Source of the DNA: an uncultured Bacilli bacterium
GTDB lineage: Bacteria > Bacillota_I > Bacilli_A > RF39 > UBA660
Direction of reading: 5' to 3'
Assembly (NCBI GenBank): GCA_947630865.1
Contig: CANRJE010000004.1
Location: 1-32,321, forward strand
DNA length: 32,321 nucleotides
Of the stretch, positions 8,341 to 16,368 are shown piece by piece. How positions within the stretch are numbered: the first letter of the stretch is position 1; every line of letters begins with the position of its first letter. The notes beneath the pieces were generated by a model. The model searched no databases and had not been told where the DNA came from. It worked only from the letters and a program-made list of their open reading frames with translations. The position numbers and the translations under genes were made by a program.

Positions 8341-10131
8341 ATGAAAACTTTTATGGCATTTCCAATATGTAGTTTAGTCTTTATGTCCTTAATTGCAACT
8401 GTTTATTTCTTAAAACCACGTATTAAATCCATAGAAAATAGTATTTATAAATGGCTAGTTATTGTTAATATAATAGGACTTGTATTAGAAATACTTTGTT
8501 ATTTTGCAGTTGATATGGTTGATACTTATTATTTCTTATCGATTGCTATTTTAAAACTTTATGTTGTCTATATATTTATCTGGGCTAATGTTTTTAATTC
8601 ATATGTTTTTATGGTTTCATATAAAAACTATGATAAGAATGACGAAACGGTAAAGAAATATTACCAAAAAGTAAAAAGAAATTCTATTATTTTTGGATTA
8701 TTAGGAGGTATTTTACTTTTATTCTTACCAATTAAGATATTTAATGAAGGCGGACTTGCTTATACATATGGACCTATTACCGATGCTTTGATAATATTTT
8801 GTTTTATCATGGTATCATTTTGGTTTATTAAATGTATAGTAAATATAAAAAATTTAAAACAAAAGAAATATATTCCAGTTATTGCTTGTATTATTGTTTT
8901 AACTTTAGTATTAGTAATTCAATCATATGATAGGTCAATTTTAATATCAACAACAGGACATTCTTTTATGGTTCTATTAATGTTTTTTACAATTGAAAAT
9001 CCTGATATGAAAATTATTAATGAACTTAATAAAAATAGATTATTAGTATCTGAGACTAATGAAGAAAAATCAAACTTTTTATTCTTAGCATCTACTCAAT
9101 TAAAAGAACCAATTCATAATATTGAAAATTTATCTAATAAATCACTTGATACAAATACTAAAGAAAATATGGAAGAAAGATTAACTGTTATTAATAATGA
9201 TGCTCATTTATTATCTTTTTTGATTTCTAATATTATGGATATTTCAACTTTAACTAATGCTAATATTAAGGTTATTCCTAACAAGTATAGTTTAATTAAT
9301 TTACTTGAAAAAATTAGAATTGTTAAAGAAAAAGATGTTAAATCAGGAGTTGACTTACGATTTATATTAAGTAAAAGTATTCCTAAGTACTTATATGGAG
9401 ATTCTAAATTATTAGAACAAGTTATAAATTCACTTTTAGATAATGCTATTAAGTATACAGATAGTGGCTTTGTAGAATTAACAGCTAATGTAATCGTTAA
9501 ATATGATATGTGTCGTTTGGTTTTAAGTGTTTATGATTCAGGAAAAGGTATGTCAATTGATAAAGTAAATGATTTAATTATGATTGATGAACCTTTAAAT
9601 GATGAAGAATTAAAACGTCTTGAAACTAAAAATGTTGATATCAATACTGTTAAAAAGATTGTTACTAAATTAGGTGGTTATTTTGCTATTAAAAGTGAAG
9701 AAAATAAAGGTACAGAGATAAAAATTGTTATAGATCAAAAAATAGAAAAAGATGATGATGATGTTTTTAATAAATATTTAAATCAAGATACAATTTTAGT
9801 AGCATCTAATGATATGGAGTTTATGAAGAATATAACTAATTCTTTAAATAAGCGAGGATTTGATGTTGAAAATTCAATTTATGGAAATGATGTTTTAGAT
9901 AGAATTAGAACAGGAGAAAATTTTAAGTATATATTTCTTGATGATATGTTAGATATTAGAGCTTTGGAAATTTTAAAGAAGTTAAAGAAAAATCCTAAGT
10001 TTAAAACACCAGTTATTGTTATGTTAAATGATGATACAGCTTTTATCAAAGAACATTTTATTGAAGATGGATTTAATAATTATCTTTTAAAATCAGATTT
10101 AAATTCTGAGCTTAATCGAATTTTGAAATAG
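8341..10131 (+). CDS. Multi-TM hybrid histidine-kinase-like protein (HATPase_c plus degenerate receiver)
   Basis: About 6-7 hydrophobic segments; H-box-like SNFLFLASTQLKEPI, N-box LLDNAIKYT, G1 DSGKGMS, C-terminal receiver-like domain with IFLDD and YLLKSD. Confidence 0.85.
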   Translation: MKTFMAFPICSLVFMSLIATVYFLKPRIKSIENSIYKWLVIVNIIGLVLEILCYFAVDMVDTYYFLSIAILKLYVVYIFIWANVFNSYVFMVSYKNYDKNDETVKKYYQKVKRNSIIFGLLGGILLLFLPIKIFNEGGLAYTYGPITDALIIFCFIMVSFWFIKCIVNIKNLKQKKYIPVIACIIVLTLVLVIQSYDRSILISTTGHSFMVLLMFFTIENPDMKIINELNKNRLLVSETNEEKSNFLFLASTQLKEPIHNIENLSNKSLDTNTKENMEERLTVINNDAHLLSFLISNIMDISTLTNANIKVIPNKYSLINLLEKIRIVKEKDVKSGVDLRFILSKSIPKYLYGDSKLLEQVINSLLDNAIKYTDSGFVELTANVIVKYDMCRLVLSVYDSGKGMSIDKVNDLIMIDEPLNDEELKRLETKNVDINTVKKIVTKLGGYFAIKSEENKGTEIKIVIDQKIEKDDDDVFNKYLNQDTILVASNDMEFMKNITNSLNKRGFDVENSIYGNDVLDRIRTGENFKYIFLDDMLDIRALEILKKLKKNPKFKTPVIVMLNDDTAFIKEHFIEDGFNNYLLKSDLNSELNRILK

Positions 10132-10154
10132 TTTAGTTTTCTAAACTATTTTTT
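10126..10154 (+). terminator. Rho-independent terminator overlapping the stop of the HK-like gene
   Basis: AAATAGTTTAG-TTTT-CTAAACTATTT plus T run. Confidence 0.8.
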
Positions 10155-10198
10155 GTATAAATCAATTTCTTTTGGTTATCTTAATAGTGGTGAATTGT

Positions 10199-10909
10199 AT
10201 GCTTCAAAATGTCTTATTGATGGCTTTAAAAGGAAGTATTGCTGTTATATACCTTTTTTTGGTAGTTAAAGCTCTTGGTAAAAAACAAATAAGTGAACTT
10301 AATATCTTTGATTATATAATTGGACTTTCACTTGGTAATATTGCAGCTGAAATGACAGTTAATAAAGATATATCAATTCTTGGTGGTTTAGTATCAATGA
10401 CGGTTTATGGTTTATTTTCACTTTTAGTATCTTTTATAACTGAGAAAAGTATTAAAGCAAGAAGATTTTTAACGGGTTTTCCAATTGTTATTATGAGTAA
10501 TGGAAAAATTAGTCGGGAGCAATTAAAAAAATGTAAGATTGATGTTAATGATTTACTACAAGATGCTAGAGAAAGTGGTTATTTTGATTTATCGGAGATT
10601 AACTATGCTATTATGGAACCAAGCGGTAAGATTAGTTTTCTTCCTAAAGCCAAATATACTCCAGCAACACCTAATGATATGAAATTAAAAGTAAGTGAAT
10701 CAGGATTAGCTGCTAATTTAATAATTGACGGTAATGTTATGAAAGATAATTTAAAAGTAATAGGACATGATGAAGAATGGCTTTTAAAAAGATTAAAAAA
10801 AGAAGGTTACGATGATTATACAAAATTGCTTTTAGTATTATGTAATAATAAGGAACAATTAACAATATATAAAAAAGATGATAATGTTGAGGATAATAAA
10901 ATTGAATGA
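10199..10909 (+). CDS. DUF421 (YetF/YkjA-like) membrane protein
   Basis: MLQNVLLMALKGSIAVIYLFLVVKALGKKQISELNIFDYIIGLSLGNIAAEMTV; C-terminal ILMSNGKI...LLQDARESGYFDLSEINYAIMEPSGKISFLPK typical of DUF421. ATG 10199 preferred over ORF-track start 10172. Confidence 0.88.
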   Translation: MLQNVLLMALKGSIAVIYLFLVVKALGKKQISELNIFDYIIGLSLGNIAAEMTVNKDISILGGLVSMTVYGLFSLLVSFITEKSIKARRFLTGFPIVIMSNGKISREQLKKCKIDVNDLLQDARESGYFDLSEINYAIMEPSGKISFLPKAKYTPATPNDMKLKVSESGLAANLIIDGNVMKDNLKVIGHDEEWLLKRLKKEGYDDYTKLLLVLCNNKEQLTIYKKDDNVEDNKIE

Positions 10910-10938
10910 TTAGAAAATAGATATCTAATCATTTTTTT
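10905..10938 (+). terminator. Rho-independent terminator overlapping the DUF421 stop codon
   Basis: AATGATTAGA-N9-TCTAATCATT followed by a T run. Confidence 0.8.
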
Positions 10939-10992
10939 CATTAAAAAAATGATTTATACATACAAATATAATGGACTTTAGTGAAAATAATA

Positions 10993-11021
10993 TTGCTAAA
11001 TTTTAATTAATATGTTATATT
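10993..11021 (+). promoter_or_regulatory. Promoter of rpsF-ssb-rpsR
   Basis: TTGCTA, 17-nt spacer, TATATT. Confidence 0.6.
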
Positions 11022-11027
11022 ATCTAC

Positions 11028-11098
11028 GAAGTAAGAGATTACTTTAATAACTTCTTGGCTCATAATGAGTCCATTAGTCCAAAAGGAGGTGTAATAAA
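11028..11098 (+). promoter_or_regulatory. Structured 5' leader of rpsF (candidate r-protein autoregulatory leader)
   Basis: AAGTAA-GAGA-TTACTT hairpin, alternative GAAGT/ACTTC pairing, and GGCTC-ATAAT-GAGTCC hairpin just before the AAGGAGGTG SD. Confidence 0.35.
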
Positions 11099-11386
11099 AT
11101 GCGTAATTACGAAGTTATGTTTGTTGTAAAACCAACACTTGAAGATGAAGCAACTTTAAAAGTTTTAGCAAACATGAAAAAGGTTCTTGAAGATATGAAA
11201 GCAGTTATTAAGTCTGAAAAAAATATGGGAAGACGTGAACTTGCTTATGAAGTAAAAGGTTTCAAGAACGGCAATTACTTTTTATTAGAAGTAGAGGCAA
11301 CTCCTGAAGCCGTTTCAGAGTTTGATAGAGTTGCTAACATTAACGAAGATGTAATTAGACACATAGTAGTTAGAGTGGAAGAATAG
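11099..11386 (+). CDS. rpsF: 30S ribosomal protein S6
   Basis: MRNYEVMFVVKPTLEDE...GRRELAYEVKGFKNGNYFLLEVEA; followed by ssb and rpsR. Confidence 0.97.
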   Translation: MRNYEVMFVVKPTLEDEATLKVLANMKKVLEDMKAVIKSEKNMGRRELAYEVKGFKNGNYFLLEVEATPEAVSEFDRVANINEDVIRHIVVRVEE

Positions 11387-11395
11387 GAGTAATTA

Positions 11396-11881
11396 ATGAA
11401 TAAAGTATTTTTAGTAGGTAGATTAACTAGAGATCCAGAATTAAGATATGGTGCTAACAATAATGCTGTTATGCGTACCTCAATTGCAGTTGACCGTCAA
11501 TTTCAAGGTCAAAATGGAGAACGTGGAGCAGATTTTATTAATATTGTTGCCTTTGGTAATCGTGCTGAAACTATGAAAAAATATTTAAATAAAGGAAGTC
11601 AAATTGCTATAAGTGGTCGTATTCAAACAGGATCATATGATGGACAAGATGGAAAAAGAGTTTATACAACTGATGTTATTATTGATGAATTTCAATTTTT
11701 AGATACAAAAGCATCACGAGGAATTACAAATGATAATCCTGATAATAACTTTCAAGATACTTCTTCAAGTACCGAGCTTACTCCATATGATTTTGCAAAT
11801 GATAATGATACCTCTGAACCAGATCCATTTAAAGATTTTGGTGATAAAATTGAAATTGATGATAGCGATTTACCTTTCTAG
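11396..11881 (+). CDS. ssb: Single-stranded DNA-binding protein
   Basis: MNKVFLVGRLTRDPELRYGANNNAVMRTSIAVDR...; acidic C-terminal tip DDSDLPF. Confidence 0.97.
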   Translation: MNKVFLVGRLTRDPELRYGANNNAVMRTSIAVDRQFQGQNGERGADFINIVAFGNRAETMKKYLNKGSQIAISGRIQTGSYDGQDGKRVYTTDVIIDEFQFLDTKASRGITNDNPDNNFQDTSSSTELTPYDFANDNDTSEPDPFKDFGDKIEIDDSDLPF

Positions 11882-11893
11882 AAGGAGGATAAA

Positions 11894-12115
11894 ATGGCAG
11901 AATTTTATAGAAAAAAGAAAAAAGTATGTTACATGTGTACAACTGGTAAAGATATAAATTATAAAGATGTAGATATTTTAAAAAAATATATAAACGATAA
12001 AGGAAAGATATTACCTCGTCGTGTAACTGGTGCATGTGCTAAACATCAAAGACATATAGCTGAACAAATTAAAAAGGCTCGTGCTATTGCTTTATTACCA
12101 TATACAAATAAATAG
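11894..12115 (+). CDS. rpsR: 30S ribosomal protein S18
   Basis: KKKVCYMCTTGKDINYKDVDILKKYINDKGKILPRRVTGACAKHQRHIAEQIKKARAIALLPY. Confidence 0.97.
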   Translation: MAEFYRKKKKVCYMCTTGKDINYKDVDILKKYINDKGKILPRRVTGACAKHQRHIAEQIKKARAIALLPYTNK

Positions 12116-12147
12116 GAACAAATTTATTAAGTTTCTATTTTTTTTTA
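12111..12147 (+). terminator. Rho-independent terminator after rpsR
   Basis: AATAGGAAC-N11-GTTTCTATT followed by a T run. Confidence 0.7.
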
Positions 12148-12198
12148 TCTAAAAGTATGTTATTATATTATATATAATAGAGTAAAGGATAGATTGTT

Positions 12199-13671
12199 AT
12201 GCAGGAATTAAGACAACTTTTAAAAGAATACGAAGAAAAGTTAAAAGAAGCAACTACTAAACTATCAGCACAAAATTTTCCAAGTATTGATTTAGATAAA
12301 GATATATTAGGACAAATAAATAACCAAATTTTGTCTTTTTTCAAGAACTTAATTCCCAAATTAAATTTAACTAGTGAAGAAGTTAAAGAAATAGAAGATG
12401 CTTTAGATTTTTATAATAAAAATGCTGATTTAGATTTAAATCTTTTAATTGTAAGAGATAAAAAAATAGAAAATTTTATTGAAGTTATAAAAAATTTATA
12501 TCAAAAAATAGAAACTTATCAAGATATGATAAATAAAGAATATCAAAAAATAATTGAAGAAAATCAAAGATTAATTGCAATTATTAAAGATATATTTAAA
12601 GATTTAAAAAGTGATGAAGAAATTGATATTGATAAGTTAATAGAAAAAATAAGACAGTTACCACTTTCACTTGAAACTATTATTTTGATATTAAGAGAAG
12701 CAAACTTAAAAAACTTAAAAAAATATCAACATGATTTAAAAAGTATTAAAGAGCAAAAAGAAGTAAAAAAAGAAGATAAAGAAGAAAAAGAAATAAATGA
12801 AGTTATTGATGATCAAATAGAATTAGATCATAGTACTTTAAAAAAATGTCAATCTTTAATGAAAAAAATCAATGAAGCTTTGAAAAAAGATTTGAGTCAA
12901 GATGCTCAAAAGTATCTTATTCAATCAAAGTTAGTTATTTTAGAAGATGAACTTAATTTCTTATATTCTGAATCTAGTGAATGGACTAATTTAAAAGAAC
13001 AAAAGGATTCTAAAGAAGTATTGAAAGATTATATAATAAGTATTAATAGTAGAATTCAAGTACTTTATGAAAGACTTATAGAATTACAAGAAGAATATCA
13101 AAATACAAAAGAAAAAGAAGAAAGTGATATTGAAAGTAAAGAAGAAAATAGAGATATAATATTTTTAAATCCTGTTTTTGAAGATTTAGAAGAGTTTACT
13201 TGGGGAAAATGTTCTCCTGCTATAAGTAAGAAGTTAGCTAATTTGCTTATGAGATTAAAAAATGGTCAAATTGGCTCACCTATAAGAAGTAAGAATTTTG
13301 ATTCTTTAAAATATCCAATTAATAAATTAAAGATTGGTTCTAGTGGAGGAACACCAAGAGTTTTTTATCAAATTGTTGAAAATCAAATTATAGTTCTTCA
13401 TTTAGGAATAGAAGGTCGAGTAGATTATAATGTATTTAATGCTAAATTAGATGCTAGAATAGGAAATAATCAAGAATATAAAATGCTTCTTACTGCACTT
13501 CTTGATGCTAAAAAATCTCCTAGTATGCCTTCAAAATACGATAGTAGCATTTCAAATTCTGAGTTTTTAGCTAGATTATTAGCTGAATATAAGAAAGTAG
13601 AAAAAGAATTTTGGAGTAAAATGGAAAGTGAATGCTATCAACCTAATAGTCAAGAAAGGCAGGTGGGATAA
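12199..13671 (+). CDS. Coiled-coil protein with C-terminal RelE/ParE-like domain (putative)
   Basis: Long Lys/Glu-rich helical region, then SPAISKKLANLLMRLKNGQIG...FDSLKYPINKLKIGSSGGTPRVFYQIVENQIIVLHLGIEGRVDYNVF, resembling the helical hairpin plus beta-sheet of RelE superfamily proteins. Confidence 0.65.
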   Translation: MQELRQLLKEYEEKLKEATTKLSAQNFPSIDLDKDILGQINNQILSFFKNLIPKLNLTSEEVKEIEDALDFYNKNADLDLNLLIVRDKKIENFIEVIKNLYQKIETYQDMINKEYQKIIEENQRLIAIIKDIFKDLKSDEEIDIDKLIEKIRQLPLSLETIILILREANLKNLKKYQHDLKSIKEQKEVKKEDKEEKEINEVIDDQIELDHSTLKKCQSLMKKINEALKKDLSQDAQKYLIQSKLVILEDELNFLYSESSEWTNLKEQKDSKEVLKDYIISINSRIQVLYERLIELQEEYQNTKEKEESDIESKEENRDIIFLNPVFEDLEEFTWGKCSPAISKKLANLLMRLKNGQIGSPIRSKNFDSLKYPINKLKIGSSGGTPRVFYQIVENQIIVLHLGIEGRVDYNVFNAKLDARIGNNQEYKMLLTALLDAKKSPSMPSKYDSSISNSEFLARLLAEYKKVEKEFWSKMESECYQPNSQERQVG

Positions 13672-15470
13672 TGTTTCTAGAATTATTAAAAAAATATCAA
13701 AGTGAGATTATAGAACTAAAAAAGAGTCAAGAAGAAAATGCTCAGATTAAAACTTATATAAATATTTTAAGTAATAAAGATAAGTTTTTAAATTTAGATG
13801 TTTATAAGTTTATAGATTTTTTAGAAAATTCTAACTATAGAGAACATACTAAAGAAGAAATTAAAACAACACTTATTTATATGCAACGAAATGACTTGTT
13901 TGAAGACCTTAATTATCAGAATTTTATAGGAAGTTTATTAGCATTTATAGAAAAATTACAGAAATCTTTTGATTTATCCCTAGCTGAATGTGATAATTTA
14001 CTTAAGAGAATTAAAACAGTTTTAAATGATTTTCAAGATGAAAATGCTTTTTTAGGAGATTTTGATTTAGTTATTAAAATATTAAAAGAAAATAAAGCTA
14101 CAGAAGAAGAAATATTTGTTATAATGCGTGAAATAAATAATAAAAATAAAAGAGTTTATAAACGCTTAATAAATGAAAGTAATCATCTTGATGATGTTGA
14201 AGTAATTGACAGAGATATTGATAGTAATAATCAATTCTCAATTATAGAAAAGTATGGTTATAGTATATCATTTACACCATTTGAAAAAAGTATAATTGAA
14301 AGTATCGATTCTAATGAATTAAAATCTAAATTAGATTTCTTTGAAGTAACACCAGAATATAATTTCTTAAAAAATAATTCTTTAAATACACTTGAACATC
14401 GTTTATTTGTTATATTATTATTAACTCCTCTTAATAATATTTCAACTATCTATCAAATTGTTATAAAAGATAAACTTAATGTTAAGAATATATTACCTAG
14501 CTTTTATTTAGATAATGAAACTGTTAAAAAATTAAAAGATATGCTATCAGAGAATAGACATTTATTAAACAATAAAGCAGAAGATAAATTTTATTCAATG
14601 ATTTTAGTAAATGGCTATGAAAGGTTTATGGAAATTACTAAATTATTTAAAGAGTTAGGTTGTATAGGAAATTCTAAAAAAGAAGAAACTCTTTTAGCTT
14701 CTTTAATTAATAAGAATCCTCTCCTTTTCATGAGTAGAGCAACAACTATTGAAAAGGGACTTAGAACTTTTGCTGATTATGGTATTATGGTTCGAAATCC
14801 TAATGTTTTAACAATTGAAAGACCAGAAGAATTATTAGATAAATTTATAGAAGCAGGACTTTATGATTATGTAAAAGAACATCAAAGTATTATGTTAGAA
14901 AAAGATTCAGCACTTTTTAAACGTATATACTATGCTAAATTAAATAATTTAGCAATCTTTAGAGGAACTAAATTATTAAGTTCTAATATTACTAATGTTG
15001 ATGGTTATCAAATTAATGCTTCTAATTGTGATGAAAAAGTAGTAACTTATGAACCTGAAATTTTTAAAACACCATTTTATGATAGTGTAAGAGAAGAAGC
15101 TAGATTAAATAGAAGTTGTAAGGAATTAGATAATCCTTTAATAAAAGTTTTAGATGAAAGTTTTAAAGTAAATAATGAAACTTATTTAATAGTTAGAGAA
15201 AGAATCTCACGACTTAAAGTTTTAAGATTAATGCAAGCATTTTTAAATAAAAATAATCTTAATGATAATTTTGAAGGACTTTTCTTTTCTATTTTTAATG
15301 AAACATTAATTAGTAGAGAATCATATGAAGAAATTGTTATTAAAGTTATGAGATTATATTATTTACATGCTATGGTATCAGTTGAAGGTCTTTATAATAT
15401 TTGTGCTTCTCTTGGAGTAGTGCAAGATAAAGTTGATGCTTTAATTGGACCAACGAAAGGAAGTAAATAA
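13671..15470 (+). CDS. Uncharacterised all-helical protein (599 aa)
   Basis: Complete ORF overlapping the previous stop by 1 nt; strong coding signal, no catalytic motif recognised. Confidence 0.75.
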   Translation: MFLELLKKYQSEIIELKKSQEENAQIKTYINILSNKDKFLNLDVYKFIDFLENSNYREHTKEEIKTTLIYMQRNDLFEDLNYQNFIGSLLAFIEKLQKSFDLSLAECDNLLKRIKTVLNDFQDENAFLGDFDLVIKILKENKATEEEIFVIMREINNKNKRVYKRLINESNHLDDVEVIDRDIDSNNQFSIIEKYGYSISFTPFEKSIIESIDSNELKSKLDFFEVTPEYNFLKNNSLNTLEHRLFVILLLTPLNNISTIYQIVIKDKLNVKNILPSFYLDNETVKKLKDMLSENRHLLNNKAEDKFYSMILVNGYERFMEITKLFKELGCIGNSKKEETLLASLINKNPLLFMSRATTIEKGLRTFADYGIMVRNPNVLTIERPEELLDKFIEAGLYDYVKEHQSIMLEKDSALFKRIYYAKLNNLAIFRGTKLLSSNITNVDGYQINASNCDEKVVTYEPEIFKTPFYDSVREEARLNRSCKELDNPLIKVLDESFKVNNETYLIVRERISRLKVLRLMQAFLNKNNLNDNFEGLFFSIFNETLISRESYEEIVIKVMRLYYLHAMVSVEGLYNICASLGVVQDKVDALIGPTKGSK

Positions 15471-15471
15471 G

Positions 15472-15753
15472 ATGGATTTTTTAGAAAAAGCTGATATTTC
15501 AAAAAAGATAATTTCTCAAATGGAAAAGTTATATGATGAAGAATTAATTGCTAATATTATTTATAAAGAAGAAGAAGTATTAGAAATAATTGATTATTTT
15601 AAAAAATTAGAATTAGATATTGAAAGTATTCTTTTAAATCGTTTAGATGTTTTCTTATTAAATCTTGATTATATAAAATCTAAAATTGATGAAAATCAAG
15701 AAGTGATAGAAAACTTAAAAGATGATTTTTCAATATTTGATGAGTTAGTCTAA
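15472..15753 (+). CDS. Uncharacterised small helical protein
   Basis: ATG 15472 just after the previous stop with AAAGGAAG upstream; MDFLEKADISKKIISQMEKLYDEELIANIIYKEEE. Confidence 0.65.
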   Translation: MDFLEKADISKKIISQMEKLYDEELIANIIYKEEEVLEIIDYFKKLELDIESILLNRLDVFLLNLDYIKSKIDENQEVIENLKDDFSIFDELV

Positions 15754-15868
15754 ATTATTAACTTATTTAATAAATATTAAGAATGGTAATGATACTTTCT
15801 TAATATTTTTTTCTATAAAAGATAACATAAAATATAGTATATAATAGAATTTAGTTAGATTATGTAAA

Positions 15869-15897
15869 TTGCACTTTAGATATATATGTGGTACAAT
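15869..15897 (+). promoter_or_regulatory. Promoter of the rplI-dnaB operon
   Basis: TTGCAC, 17-nt spacer, TACAAT; SD AAGGAGG at about 15917. Confidence 0.65.
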
Positions 15898-15926
15898 TAT
15901 ATTATGATTTTTTACAAGGAGGCCAA

Positions 15927-16367
15927 ATGAAAGTTATATTTCTTAAAGATTTAAAAGGACAAGGTAAAAAAGGGGAAATTAAGGAAGTAAGTGATGGCTA
16001 TGCAATGAACTTTTTAATAAAAAAAGGATATGCTCTTAAAAAAACAGAGGGAAGTATGAATAAGCTTAAAGAAGAACAAGAACATGATAGAGAGTTAGAT
16101 GTAAAAAATCGTGAAGAAGCTTTAAAATTAAAAGAAAAACTTGAAAAAGTAACGTTAAACTTTAAAGTAAAATCATCAAAAGATGGAAAAATGTTTGGAA
16201 GTATTAGTACTAAACAAATTAAAGAAGAACTTCTAAATCTTGGATATAAGATTGATAAAAAGCAGATAGAAAATATGATGATTAATTCATTAGGAACACA
16301 TATTGTTATAGTTAACTTATATAAGGACATTAGTTGTAATTTAAAAGTTCATACAGAAGGAGTGTAG
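15927..16367 (+). CDS. rplI: 50S ribosomal protein L9
   Basis: [39 protein letters not shown] 15927 after the SD. ORF-track start 15888 lies inside the predicted promoter. Confidence 0.96.
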   Translation: MKVIFLKDLKGQGKKGEIKEVSDGYAMNFLIKKGYALKKTEGSMNKLKEEQEHDRELDVKNREEALKLKEKLEKVTLNFKVKSSKDGKMFGSISTKQIKEELLNLGYKIDKKQIENMMINSLGTHIVIVNLYKDISCNLKVHTEGV

Positions 16368-16368
16368 T

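Noticed and set aside
10971-11075. ATGGACT (10971) complementary to AGTCCAT (11068) as an rpsF leader stem
   Set aside because: The upstream arm lies before the predicted promoter, so it would not be in the transcript; likely chance.
11730-11957. Plus-strand 75-aa ORF overlapping ssb and rpsR
   Set aside because: Out of frame with two certain genes; Ile/Leu-rich shadow translation.
12199-15753. Toxin-antitoxin or phage-defence locus as a firm call
   Set aside because: Only the RelE-like domain resemblance supports it; no nuclease motif or antitoxin family is recognisable, so it is reported only as a finding.
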